NCBI GenBank assembly: GCA_964414815.1
Contig: CAYPXY010000002.1
Coordinates: 179,671 to 243,670, forward strand
Length of the DNA stretch: 64,000 nt
Source of the DNA: Mariniblastus sp964414815
GTDB taxonomy: Bacteria; Planctomycetota; Planctomycetia; Pirellulales; Pirellulaceae
Direction: 5' to 3'
The translations under genes and the position numbers were made by a program. The notes beneath the pieces were generated by a model, which did not search any database, was not told the origin of the DNA, and worked only from the letters and a program-made list of their open reading frames with translations. Positions 45,201 through 52,718 of the stretch are shown here, piece after piece (the first letter of the stretch is position 1; every line of letters begins with the position of its first letter).

Positions 45201-45485
45201 GCTCACCACGGTTCGGCGGTCCACCACGAGGAATGTTCGCATCGGTGCGGTGCGCTTATCTGCCGGCAAATCAGCTTGATAAGCAAGTGCAAACAATGCG
45301 ATGTCGATTGTGGAAGTTTTCCCCGCGCCAGTGGGAACGCATATATAATCCGGCCATTGTCCTGCACAGGCAGCAGCAGCTAGTTCCGCCTGCCACGACA
45401 TTGGAGTCATTGGCTCGCCCGTTGTTTTATGTTGATAAAGTGCTCCGAAGAATTCTGCAAAGTCAGCTGGTTGTAGTTCGTTCAT
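42243..45485 (-). CDS. cas3: Cas3 helicase-nuclease, type I-G (GSU0051-like)
   Basis: A 1080-residue Cas3 with the helicase first and the HD nuclease last, the order typical of type I-G. Helicase motif I is VPTGAGKTSTID (about residues 50-61), motif II is IILDEAHIS (about 195-203), and motif VI is QRFGRLNRSGR (about 423-433). The HD motif THDWGKAD lies at about 885-892, with a further histidine pair in VATHHGFARPW (about 985). Cas3 is recruited by the crRNA complex and degrades the foreign DNA strand. All key motifs look intact. It overlaps csb2 upstream and the Csb3-like gene downstream by ATGA, so the four effector genes are translated together. Confidence 0.93.
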   Translation of the reverse strand: MNELQPADFAEFFGALYQHKTTGEPMTPMSWQAELAAAACAGQWPDYICVPTGAGKTSTIDIALFALAYQADLPADKRTAPMRTFLVVDRRTVVSEAFYRAEQLQQKLTDAKDGILRRVADRLLSYSSGTGMPVKAVELRGGIYRDPSWCNSLIQPMIVTSTVDQVGSRLLFRGYGVSESSRPIQAAVIAHDSLIILDEAHISRAFSETLGYVRGYQSKSWSDEIIPLHLRIVEMTATPQPDTAATKLEIDAAELADPSTHIGNIVNTPKPTTLEIAEKVKGAKAPAQLAAVLVAKAVEWVSVNAKRDPDQPESDVAITDSPPKVIAILCNMVATAKEVRSLLLKNRKIEADQVHLVIGAMRPIDRDEQTKTLRELISTGANRDSMDKPLFVVATQCIEVGADYDFDALITEAAPLDSLVQRFGRLNRSGRKIPAVGHIVIRGDRVKDDNQLEADDKAFKSADPIYGNAMSFTWNWLNRIAENGLVDFGIANFKQAIASADEQLRQQMSTEYAHAPVLLPAHLDLLCQTTIAPWPDPDVSLWLHGPRRNDPEVQVCWRADLVTVRKDSEKPDTLLVDLYGRWSDETDRDSKFIHAVSLCPPSSTECLSIPLRRVVAWLTAISKQKSTEADLSSDLPSIVEESDTESYTIPLPFRPVAWRGLEKSVVVQNVQEIRPGDTLVFPVTAGGWSELGYIPNYDEWNPKTDEGRILAYAIHDAYRERQRFVSCICEDFEKLTKLDRADQAFAATRNRSIIRLHRSILDLNIDELQTLYRELPNADKFKLTRRECLELLQKLPDDLVGGFTDVSASRLQIEYYADRSGIVVKGPMRCSQQEIVLPDDDGSDLYSRVIAGKPIELTDHLSGVRDQAIKLLDKLPLDRFKVTILRAAETHDWGKADARFQAMLLGGDLYAALWEDKLYAKSAKMPGNLQDREYARSLSELPKLFRHELLSLSLIEASGFDDLDAEQYDLLLHLVATHHGFARPWAPVCNDPDPPQITLAGIERPDIEISKSVRQFNCWHRVDSPIISRFWRVTRRFGWWGTVFLESVLRLADRRTSQIESQLQASTTTSSKPSSVGVNV

Positions 45486-47152
45486 TTGACACCTCGCCGT
45501 TGTTTACATCGTTGATGATTCGGACGGCAGAAACCGTAACCGACAAAACGACCGGCTCCCAAAATCACCGGCCCGACAACCGGCACATCAAATTCAATTC
45601 GCGCATGAATTTGAAACCGGCTCGGCTTGCCTTCTCGTGTTGGCATCGCCGGAAAACCACTTCGTTCAGGACGCGACTTAGGTACACCTTCCAAAAAAGC
45701 GTTGTGGTGTATATGGATAGCTCCCGGTTGCGGGAGGCCGATATTTTCACAACTTGCAGCAATAACTCCAGCAACTTCTTCAGTCCAGGCTTGTCGCTCA
45801 GCGACACGATCTCGCTTCGGAAACCGGTCAAGCACGATCGGCGTTACCGTTTCCCAAACGGTGCAAGACTCCGTCCATGTCGATGCACGCAGTGCTCGCG
45901 GGGGATTCAAACGCTGCTCGCGCACTAATGTGATCGTTACGTTTGGATTTTCTGGATGGGTCAACCGCTGAAAATGGTGGAGTTGCAACCGTACAATCCA
46001 GTCCTCATCTTCGTCAGAACGCTCAAAGATACTTCGCAGAGCAATCGCACGTTCACGATCAGGCACATCGCGTGGAAACACAATGGCAAGCCCTAACAGG
46101 TGACCGTCAGCAAAAGTTGGGCGGCCATCAGAACGTGACGGTTCGACGAACGGCAGCGGAACAAAAGCGACATGCGGCTTGTCAGTTGGCGTGCCGTCTG
46201 GCCTATGGCCACTGAGCCACTCTGGGCTTTGACGGTTCGGGTACGCGTCATGAATTCGTTTACGAATCGATCCAGCCAACTGTAAAGTCGATTCGATCCC
46301 AAGCATCGGCGAATCGCGAACCTCAAGTACCATTAATTTGTCGTCGAAATACGAAGTTGCCGGTTGCAATACGTTCGAGTCTTGGCGTTGATAGGAGATT
46401 GCTCGTGACGCTGGAGGACGTTGACTGCTCGGCATCCCATGTGGAAATCGTTTCGATAACTCTTCTCGAAGCCGCGACCTGTCTTTCCCTTTCGCTTCGC
46501 TGACTGCATGTTGAAGGCCAACATATTCCTCGATAGCCGCCAAATTGTAATTTTTTTCATAAGAAGCCAGGTTGCCTGGCGCAAAAATTCGTAATGGCGT
46601 TGCCTCGCCTTCGGAATCTTCCCCCGGAATCCACTCGTTCAGCTTAGGTTCGCTGACGCGATCTTCAAATTTTTGTTCAATCCATACTTGAACGAGTGAA
46701 CTGGAATGCCCCAATCGTGAAACGTCAAATGCGATTTGTTTCAGTCCTTCGGCGGTTTCCTCATTTTCAATCGTTCCGTCCCACACGTAGTAAAGCTCGT
46801 CAAAGTCGGGAATCGATGTCGGAAAATAACGGGGTTGACGACTCCGAGCGTTGGCAAACAACTGATCCGTTTTGGTTGAATCGTTCACCGGAACGAAAAC
46901 GGTAACCGGCGTACGCGTGATGGCGTCGGACGCAAACAATCGGGGAGCCGGCTGTTGCTCCAGCCACTCCAAAGCCAGGCGTTTCTTTTGATCATCGACT
47001 GACGATTCGCGAGGCTGACATGTCTCAAAGTACGCTGCTGCCAGCGCCATAAACAATCTGGCAGGATGGGGTGGCCATTCAGCTTCGTCCCATTGCCCAG
47101 TATCAGTTGCGACGCAAACACCACGCAGGAATTTAACAGCGATGGCCCACAT
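45482..47152 (-). CDS. csb2: Csb2 (Cas5-Cas6 fusion), type I-G
   Basis: A 556-residue protein of the GSU0054 family, combining a Cas5-like part and a Cas6-like part. The N-terminus has the family block EWPPHPARLFMALAAAY (about residues 24-40), then LALEWLEQQPAPRLFASDA and VTVFVPVND. The C-terminal half has GHLLGLAIVFPRD, WETVTPIVLDRFPK, and the glycine-rich end GPVILGAGRFVGYGFCRP. In type I-G systems it caps the complex and processes the pre-crRNA. Length is normal. The start overlaps the csb1 stop (TGATG) and its stop overlaps the cas3 start. Confidence 0.92.
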   Translation of the reverse strand: MWAIAVKFLRGVCVATDTGQWDEAEWPPHPARLFMALAAAYFETCQPRESSVDDQKKRLALEWLEQQPAPRLFASDAITRTPVTVFVPVNDSTKTDQLFANARSRQPRYFPTSIPDFDELYYVWDGTIENEETAEGLKQIAFDVSRLGHSSSLVQVWIEQKFEDRVSEPKLNEWIPGEDSEGEATPLRIFAPGNLASYEKNYNLAAIEEYVGLQHAVSEAKGKDRSRLREELSKRFPHGMPSSQRPPASRAISYQRQDSNVLQPATSYFDDKLMVLEVRDSPMLGIESTLQLAGSIRKRIHDAYPNRQSPEWLSGHRPDGTPTDKPHVAFVPLPFVEPSRSDGRPTFADGHLLGLAIVFPRDVPDRERAIALRSIFERSDEDEDWIVRLQLHHFQRLTHPENPNVTITLVREQRLNPPRALRASTWTESCTVWETVTPIVLDRFPKRDRVAERQAWTEEVAGVIAASCENIGLPQPGAIHIHHNAFLEGVPKSRPERSGFPAMPTREGKPSRFQIHARIEFDVPVVGPVILGAGRFVGYGFCRPNHQRCKQRRGVK

Positions 47153-48354
47153 CAGTTGTCCTCCTTGACGTCGATAGTAGCAGCGATTTCCTGACTTCGT
47201 TGCAACAATTCAGTCAGTGCCTTGCTTGGTTTTAGAACAACCGGATCAGTGCGATAAGGCAAACCAGCCTTTATCGCCGCTTCAACCGATTCGTTATAAA
47301 TCGATATAGCTTCATCAGCCGTCACCTCGATTAACTCAGGTTCCGAACCCGGCTTGCCAAGCACTTCCCATTTCAACGGTTCAGTTGGCCAAAGAAGGCA
47401 ACGACTACGCAAGTCGAGACCGTTTTCAGCAGACAACGCGGCTCCTACCAATCCTAACGCCAGCAGCACCGATCGTGCAGCGTTATCATATTCCTTTTTG
47501 TATTCGCCGTTCACCGGGAATCGTAAACGGCGCAATGCGGGAAGTGAAATCACAGTCGTCTGCTCAGCGTGACTAACTGTTACACCACCGGCGTTATCAT
47601 CAATCGTGGGTGGGATATTGCCATGGTTCACTTCACTCGGTGAGATCGCCCCCTTAGTTTTTTCACCAGCAAGGCTCCAAGTGCCATCTTTGTTCTTGAC
47701 GACTTGAGCACCCGCCCGAATTTGTAACGGATCAATCCGGCTGCCAGTCTTGACGCCACGTTGTACATCAAAGCCAACGATTTCCGAAACCATCGTCCTC
47801 GCGAATTTTGCTCCCAAACCACCTTTGGGGCCGGTCGAATCCCATACCCCGAATACCAATGCGGTCGGACACAACTCGAACAAAGGCGTTGCGTTCTGAT
47901 TACCAGTATTATCGATCTGTTTGCCGAGTTCTGACTTGCGAAACGGTGTACCGTCGAGTTCGGAATCTCGCAATATCGCGTCAGCGATTCGATGCGGTGC
48001 TTGGAGGCTTGTTACCTTGCCGACAGGATCGATCAAGTCGACTTCCGTGAAGTCAACCTCTATCACTGGCAACCTCAATCGTCCTGCGTCAATGGCATCC
48101 TGAAGAGCTTCTTCCATTCGGTTCGCTTGGGACTGCACCGAGTCGATCAACACACAAGGCACCCTACCCAATTCTTTGTTATCACGGCTGTTGGCAGGAA
48201 CAATCCTTTCTTCGGTTGCATATTTCGCTCCCAGATAGGTCGGTGGAAAAACTTTATCCCCTTCACCCCCAGCGGGTTGCAACGTTACGCGACACCTTAC
48301 TGCGGCTGACGAAGAGACAACTTCGGACAGTTTTTCTAGATTCAATTTTGTCAT
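47152..48354 (-). CDS. csb1: Csb1 (Cas7), type I-G crRNA-complex backbone
   Basis: A 400-residue Cas7 of the GSU0053 family. VRCRVTLQPAGGEGDKVFPP (about residues 20-39), then the Tyr-rich YLGAKYATEERI and VLIDSVQSQANRMEEAL (about 65-81), are diagnostic. LVFGVWDSTGPKGG lies near residue 180. It polymerises along the crRNA in the type I effector. ATG at 48354 is chosen because AAGGGG lies six bases upstream and the protein then begins MTKLNLEKL; the longer frame starts 27 codons earlier without support. It is the first gene of the cas operon. An inverted repeat at 48428-48446 lies in its leader and may be an operator. Confidence 0.93.
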   Translation of the reverse strand: MTKLNLEKLSEVVSSSAAVRCRVTLQPAGGEGDKVFPPTYLGAKYATEERIVPANSRDNKELGRVPCVLIDSVQSQANRMEEALQDAIDAGRLRLPVIEVDFTEVDLIDPVGKVTSLQAPHRIADAILRDSELDGTPFRKSELGKQIDNTGNQNATPLFELCPTALVFGVWDSTGPKGGLGAKFARTMVSEIVGFDVQRGVKTGSRIDPLQIRAGAQVVKNKDGTWSLAGEKTKGAISPSEVNHGNIPPTIDDNAGGVTVSHAEQTTVISLPALRRLRFPVNGEYKKEYDNAARSVLLALGLVGAALSAENGLDLRSRCLLWPTEPLKWEVLGKPGSEPELIEVTADEAISIYNESVEAAIKAGLPYRTDPVVLKPSKALTELLQRSQEIAATIDVKEDN

Positions 48355-48427
48355 GATGGCCCCTTGAGTTTGAGAAAAAAATGGTTTGGGTTTGTTCAAT
48401 TCAACAAACGCTATTACAGCATACCGC

Positions 48428-48446
48428 TGTGACACACCTGGTCACA
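48428..48446. promoter_or_regulatory. Palindrome upstream of the cas operon, possible operator
   Basis: TGTGAC (48428-48433), seven bases, GTCACA (48441-48446): a perfect 6-bp dyad 74 bases upstream of the csb1 start, between the HNH-gene terminator and csb1. The half-sites recall CRP/FNR-type sites, but the spacing is three bases too long for a classical CRP site. Which regulator binds is unknown. Confidence 0.45.
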
Positions 48447-48452
48447 CCGGCG

Positions 48453-48503
48453 CAAAAAACAAAAAACATAAGAATAAACGAGCTTGGCGAAAATTCACCA
48501 AGC
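48453..48503 (-). terminator. Rho-independent terminator after the HNH gene
   Basis: Reading the minus strand, GCTTGGTGAA (48503-48494) pairs with TTCGCCAAGC (48491-48482) and is followed by a T-rich tract to about 48453 (TTTATTCTTATGTTTTTTG). It begins 20 bases after the HNH stop, so it separates HNH transcription from the cas operon. Confidence 0.8.
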
Positions 48504-48523
48504 CCGTTAGTTTCAAGCTTGCT

Positions 48524-48844
48524 CTAGCTTGCGCAGTGCCAATTAGGCCAATCATCGCCTTTCGAGCGATTATTTTCCCATTGCAGCGGCTGCAAATTGG
48601 ACAGATCGCCACTACCATCGGCGGCAACTGGTCTTATATGATCTATCTCCCAGCCGGTTCCACCAGCGACAGTAATTCCGTACTGATGCCAATCGATCCA
48701 ACTGCCACATGCATCCAACCTCCGTTTACCGGGGTCAACACCGGGAACTATTCGGCCTCGCCGCCAAACCGCCACCTTTGTGAAATTGTTGAAATGAGTA
48801 CCATCAGACCGAGCGCCGCGTTTTCTAAACATCGAATAACTCAC
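48524..48844 (-). CDS. Small HNH endonuclease
   Basis: A 106-residue protein whose C-terminal half is an HNH domain. GWEIDHIRPVAADGSGDLSN (about residues 64-83) carries the Asp-His metal/catalytic pair and the structural Asn. LQPLQWENNRSKGD completes the beta-beta-alpha-metal motif. One Cys (CGSW) precedes it, without the usual second CxxC. HNH nucleases of this size occur in restriction, homing and phage contexts. GTG at 48844 is favoured by AGGAG ten bases upstream; ATG at 48832 is an alternative. It lies just upstream of csb1 on the same strand but has its own terminator, so functional linkage with the CRISPR system is unproven. Confidence 0.82.
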   Translation of the reverse strand: MSYSMFRKRGARSDGTHFNNFTKVAVWRRGRIVPGVDPGKRRLDACGSWIDWHQYGITVAGGTGWEIDHIRPVAADGSGDLSNLQPLQWENNRSKGDDWPNWHCAS

Positions 48845-49205
48845 ATTCCGCCAGCTCCTGAATTGACAAACGCGAAGAAATGCCCGACCATTGGGGGTCG
48901 TCGGAGTCGGCTGTTTGGCACTCTTCGGCGATAGTTACGCCGGGTGAACCGCCGAGACGATAAAATCAGTTCGATTCACCCGGTTTTTCCTATTTATATA
49001 CGTTGTCCGGATTGATGTCAACAAAAAATCAGAAAATCGTTAAAACTTCATGTAAAATAAACCCAACTGACGATAATAGCTAATTGAAGTTCGTCAGTTG
49101 GCTGGATGTCGCACGATCCGTGTGACCTGTTTCCGCGATTGAAAAATCGCGGCCTCATTGAATTGGGTTTTAGTACTTTATGTGTTATCATATATGTGAA
49201 CGACT
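48845..49205. other. AT-rich gap with two inverted repeats, between HNH and toxin-like genes
   Basis: Divergent promoter region. It holds CCGGGTGAA (48940-48948) pairing with TTCACCCGG (48975-48983), followed by TTTTT on the plus strand. It also holds a perfect 11-bp inverted repeat CCAACTGACGA (49063-49073) / TCGTCAGTTGG (49091-49101) with a 17-nt spacer, about 105 bases before the toxin-like start, a possible autoregulator site. No gene seen. Confidence 0.55.
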
Positions 49206-49445
49206 ATGCCCCATTACTTTTTCTTGTGGAATGAAGAAATCGAAGAATACGTCGCCCAGCATGGCGTAACACCAGATGAATTTGAGGAAGTGGTTTGGAA
49301 TTCAAAGCGAATTCAAACAAGCAATTCCTCTGGTCGTCCTATCGTGTTCGGACCTACTTCAACGGGAAAGTACCTGGCTTGCGTGTTTGAGTACTTCGAT
49401 CAACAAACCATTATTCCTGTCACCGCTTATGAAATCGACGACTAG
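49206..49445 (+). CDS. Small toxin-like protein (BrnT/RelE-like, uncertain)
   Basis: A 79-residue protein from ATG at 49206. The sequence (PHYFFLWNEEIEEYVAQHGV, VTPDEFEEVVWNS, SSGRPIVFGPTSTGKYLACV, VTAYEIDD) resembles the BrnT-like small toxins that begin with an N-terminal helix and end in beta strands. From memory many planctomycetes carry near relatives. The next gene starts three bases after its stop and encodes a Xre-type DNA-binding protein, which is the usual toxin-antitoxin order for this group. No Shine-Dalgarno is obvious. Toxic RNase activity would be an inference only. Confidence 0.7.
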   Translation: MPHYFFLWNEEIEEYVAQHGVTPDEFEEVVWNSKRIQTSNSSGRPIVFGPTSTGKYLACVFEYFDQQTIIPVTAYEIDD

Positions 49446-49448
49446 GCC

Positions 49449-49820
49449 ATGACGAAACCTAAACATACCGCGAAGCGAATTCGAAGAGCGTTGACTTCAG
49501 ACGAACAACAGCGACTGGATCAGGCTCGCGCGGTTGCTGCCAGCGAGCGCGATGATATTCTGCGCGAAGGACGGATCGCTAAACAAGCCTGGCTTGCGAC
49601 TCGCCGGCAGCTCGATGCAACGATCGAACAACTCAGCCAGGAACGCAAACGACAAGGGCTTTCTTTAGCTGATATCGAACAGAAAACAGGTTTGCGCAAA
49701 TCAGCCCTGTCACGTCTGGAGAACGACAAGACATCCAACCCGACCTTGTTTACTTTGCAGCGCTACGCAACCGCGCTGGGGCTTGTTGTGCAACAGGCCG
49801 TGGTCAATGAAAATTCGTAA
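49449..49820 (+). CDS. Xre-family helix-turn-helix protein, probable antitoxin
   Basis: A 123-residue protein. A basic N-terminus and a long charged helix (residues about 15-60) lead to a C-terminal Xre/Cro helix-turn-helix at about 63-118: QERKRQGLSLADIEQKTGLR, then KSALSRLENDKTSNPTLFTL. The start follows the toxin-like stop by three bases, which implies one transcript. Such antitoxins bind their own promoter, and the inverted repeat at 49063-49101 is a candidate site. A paralogous protein is encoded by the next gene. Confidence 0.8.
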   Translation: MTKPKHTAKRIRRALTSDEQQRLDQARAVAASERDDILREGRIAKQAWLATRRQLDATIEQLSQERKRQGLSLADIEQKTGLRKSALSRLENDKTSNPTLFTLQRYATALGLVVQQAVVNENS

Positions 49821-49904
49821 ACAATGCGAATTTCAATTGGCAGGCTCAAAACTCAAATACAGATTTAGCCTGTCGCGGACTGCAAATGGATAAAGACTCA
49901 TTGC

Positions 49905-50297
49905 ATGGTGAAACCCGAAACCGAAACAACCACGAAGAAGTATCCGAAAATGACTGCTCAGCAGCGCAAGGAATACGAGAAGGCGGTTGCGGAGGAACTT
50001 GCGTCGAAAGAAGAAAATATTGCCGCGGCCCGGAAGGTGGCAAAGCAACTCAAGGCAGAACGCCAGCCGATCATCGAACTGGTGGCGATACTGCGCGAAG
50101 CTCGGAAAAAAGCCAAAGTCTCGTTGAACGAACTCGAAAAACGAACCGGCATCCCCAAGTCGGCTTGGTCAAGGCTTGAAAATAGTCTCGCGCCCAATCC
50201 TACGATGCTAACCCTGTATCGATACGCAGACGCACTTGGCTTGTCGTTTCACTCGAAGTTAAAACGGGGCAGTGCAAGAAAAGGACGAACAGAATAG
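49905..50297 (+). CDS. Second Xre-family helix-turn-helix protein
   Basis: A 130-residue protein with the same layout as its neighbour: a charged helix (about residues 17-60) followed by a helix-turn-helix (ARKKAKVSLNELEKRTGIPK, then SAWSRLENSLAPNPTMLTLY). The two share motif and spacing (ALSRLEN/AWSRLEN, NPTLFTLQRYATALGL/NPTMLTLYRYADALGL), so they are paralogues from a duplication. ATG at 49905 lies 84 bases after the first gene. It lacks an evident toxin of its own; a 46-codon frame overlaps its 3' end. Confidence 0.78.
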   Translation: MVKPETETTTKKYPKMTAQQRKEYEKAVAEELASKEENIAAARKVAKQLKAERQPIIELVAILREARKKAKVSLNELEKRTGIPKSAWSRLENSLAPNPTMLTLYRYADALGLSFHSKLKRGSARKGRTE

Positions 50298-50412
50298 TCG
50301 TCGTGTGGGCGGGAAACACAGGGGCCAGCTTTCGTTTCAGTTTGAATTTGTAACGCGTTGGCCGAATGAAGCGATCCAGATCGAGGAATTCGGTGGGGAG
50401 ATAAAGCCGTGA
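50272..50412 (+). CDS. Possible 46-residue overlapping ORF
   Basis: GTG at 50272, inside the end of the preceding gene in another frame, opens a 46-codon frame ending TGA at 50412. The C-terminal part (GQLSFQFEFVTRWPNEAIQI then EEFGGEIKP) has a protein-like composition. It could be a small partner of the second helix-turn-helix protein, or a remnant of a frameshifted gene. No ribosome-binding site stands out, so this is weak. Confidence 0.25.
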   Translation: MQEKDEQNSRRVGGKHRGQLSFQFEFVTRWPNEAIQIEEFGGEIKP

Positions 50413-50496
50413 TTTAGCTGGTCGGCAGTTACTTTATTTGGCTGAAGTGTTACTTGAATTTTGAGTCCTTGACTAAACTGTTTCACTCTCCAACCT

Positions 50497-51837
50497 TTAT
50501 CCCATCCGATTCTGTCGCGTAATCATCCACGCGCCCAGTACCAATCCGGTGGTGCCCACCGCGCCGAGGATGATGAGCGGTTGGGCAAGCTCAGTCCAAC
50601 TGAATCCGCGCCAGATCGCGCCTTCCAGTGCGCGGATCGACCAGTGCACGGGACTCAGGATGCTTAATCTCTGAATCATCGCAGGCATAAACATCACCGG
50701 CACCATCGCACCGCCGATCATTGCCATTACCATGTTGATCGCCCAGCCGATGCCGCCGACGGCTTCTTCTGTCTTTCCAAGCGTTGACATCAACATGACG
50801 ATCCCCACGAAGCAAAAACTGACCATGACTGCGGCTACGAATAGCCGTGAATAACTCTCTGGTCTCATGCCAAGCTGCACTCCCAGCACCACCAGTATCC
50901 CAATCACGATCATCGTCGCGATAAAACATGCCAATGCCTTGCCTGCCAGGAGCTGGAGCTGCGTCAGCGGCGCGATGCGCAATCGCAATAGCGTTCCGCG
51001 CGCTCGCTCCCGCGCAATCGAAACGGCAAAACCGGCCACGCATCCCATAACGCCCCACATCATCGCTTGGGGAAAGCTGATGTCCCATCGCGATCGTAAC
51101 TTGGCGACTTGGGCTTGTACGCTGCCTGGATCCAGCTCTCGCGTCACATCAATGTTCTCGAATTTGGCAAACTGAAATTGTGATTCCTGCACCTCGGCAT
51201 CGCCCGCAGCAGATGCTTCGTCCCGGTTTTGTTGCTGCACGTCGTCCAGAGTCTTGAAGAACCCTTTCATCGAGCCGAACATCGTCTCAAGCAGTGTGCG
51301 CTGTGGTTGGCTCAAATCGTCGTCGGCGGTGACCGATTGCAGTGCCTCTTCGATCAGTGGTTCAAGCTCCATCGGATTCATAAAACGATCCGCAATCAGC
51401 TTGCCCATCGATTCCATTACGAAACCTTGAATCATCGCGGATTCGGCCGTCCGGGAAGGGTCGAGGCCCAGTTGGATCGCGGGTTGCTCCGCCCACATGA
51501 TGCCAGCCGTTTTGCCGAACTCTTCGGGCAGCACCAGCATTCCAATCCGTTCCCCACGGCGCACGCTTTCGCGGGCAGGCTCCCAAGTATCGGTTTCGAT
51601 CTGCAGGTTTTCGTTGGCTTTGAGGGAATCGATAAACTTGGTGGAAATCGCGGATTGATCCTGATCGACGATTGCCAGTTTCATTTTGGATGACGAGCCG
51701 GAAGAGACGCCCCCCATCATCAGGCCAAAAAAGACTCCCATCAGAATCGGGAATCCCAAAACAAAGAACGCGGCCATCTTGTCCCGCAACAGCAGCTTGA
51801 TATCTTTCAGTGCAATCCACAAAACGTTCATCATCAA
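50497..51837 (-). CDS. ABC-2-type permease
   Basis: A 446-residue membrane protein of the ABC-2/NatB kind. The first helix (AAFFVLGFPILMGVFFGLMMG) is followed by a long extracytoplasmic segment of about 190 residues, then five C-terminal helices from about residue 255, including the MAMIGGAMVPVMFMPAMIQR block typical of these permeases. Its start overlaps the stop of the ATPase gene by ATGA, forming one exporter. Substrate unknown. Confidence 0.88.
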   Translation of the reverse strand: MMMNVLWIALKDIKLLLRDKMAAFFVLGFPILMGVFFGLMMGGVSSGSSSKMKLAIVDQDQSAISTKFIDSLKANENLQIETDTWEPARESVRRGERIGMLVLPEEFGKTAGIMWAEQPAIQLGLDPSRTAESAMIQGFVMESMGKLIADRFMNPMELEPLIEEALQSVTADDDLSQPQRTLLETMFGSMKGFFKTLDDVQQQNRDEASAAGDAEVQESQFQFAKFENIDVTRELDPGSVQAQVAKLRSRWDISFPQAMMWGVMGCVAGFAVSIARERARGTLLRLRIAPLTQLQLLAGKALACFIATMIVIGILVVLGVQLGMRPESYSRLFVAAVMVSFCFVGIVMLMSTLGKTEEAVGGIGWAINMVMAMIGGAMVPVMFMPAMIQRLSILSPVHWSIRALEGAIWRGFSWTELAQPLIILGAVGTTGLVLGAWMITRQNRMG

Positions 51838-52718
51838 TCTCGTAAGCTCCTTCCGGTCAAGGTCAGAAACACGCTTTCCAGATCGGGCTGCGAGATTCGG
51901 ACCTCATTAAAACGCACACCCTGTTCGTAAAGTCTGGCCAGTTCCTCGATGGGAGCAACACATTCGAATCGCAGGTCATCATCGTGTAGCGTGCCGGGCA
52001 GGTTCGATCGTGGGCTGTTTTCCTGCAACCGTGCCTGGATGACGGATCGACCGCCGTAGTTTGTAATCAACTGAGGCACGGAGTCGACCGCCAACAGTTT
52101 TCCATGGTCCATGATGGCGACCCGATTGCAGATTTTCTGAGCCTCTTCCATATAGTGAGTCGTGTAAACGACCGTCAGACCTTCTGCCGCAAGTTTTCCA
52201 ATGCACTCAAGGATGTGATTTCGCGATTGCGGATCGACTCCGACCGTCGGCTCGTCCAGGAACAACACCTGCGGGCGATGGATCAGCCCGACGGCAATGT
52301 TCAACCGGCGTTTCATGCCGCCCGAATAGGTTTGCACGCGGTCTTTCGCCCGATCCGCAAGCCCGGCTAATTCCAGGGCCCAATTCAATCTTTCGTTGAG
52401 TACTTGCCGTCGCAGTCCATACAGGCGACCAAAGAACCGCAGGTTTTCGGCGGCCGTCAGTTCTTCGTACAGCGACAGCGACTGCGGCGCAACGCCAACG
52501 ATCCGCCGTGCCTCTGGCGACATAGGATCTCGCCCTCCGATTTCGGCGATGCCACGGTCGGGTTTAAGCAGCCCGACCAGCATATGAATGGATGTCGTTT
52601 TTCCGGCGCCATTGGGGCCGAGCAGCCCAAACGTTTCACCTGGGGCAATGGAAAGATCGACGCCATCGACTGCGCATCGCGATCCGAAATTTTTTACCAA
52701 CTGGTTTGCAACGATCAT
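51834..52718 (-). CDS. ABC transporter ATP-binding protein
   Basis: A 294-residue ABC ATPase from ATG at 52718 (MIVANQLVKNFG). The frame is open for 88 codons upstream, but those codons translate a degenerate REP-like palindrome (TTRSLSEG) and are discarded. Walker A GPNGAGKTTS, signature YSGGMKRRLNIAVGL, Walker B VLFLDEPTVGVD and the switch His in YTTHYM are all intact. The C-terminal region has an ABC-2 exporter-type extension. Pairs with the permease encoded downstream. Function of the exporter unknown. Confidence 0.92.
   Translation of the reverse strand: MIVANQLVKNFGSRCAVDGVDLSIAPGETFGLLGPNGAGKTTSIHMLVGLLKPDRGIAEIGGRDPMSPEARRIVGVAPQSLSLYEELTAAENLRFFGRLYGLRRQVLNERLNWALELAGLADRAKDRVQTYSGGMKRRLNIAVGLIHRPQVLFLDEPTVGVDPQSRNHILECIGKLAAEGLTVVYTTHYMEEAQKICNRVAIMDHGKLLAVDSVPQLITNYGGRSVIQARLQENSPRSNLPGTLHDDDLRFECVAPIEELARLYEQGVRFNEVRISQPDLESVFLTLTGRSLRD

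Noticed and set aside
48428..48446. Classical CRP site
   Set aside because: Half-sites are separated by nine bases when written as TGTGA/TCACA, not six, so I list it only as an unspecified dyad.
48524..48844. HNH protein as the effector nuclease of the CRISPR system
   Set aside because: Cas3 has all helicase and HD motifs, and a terminator separates the HNH gene from csb1.
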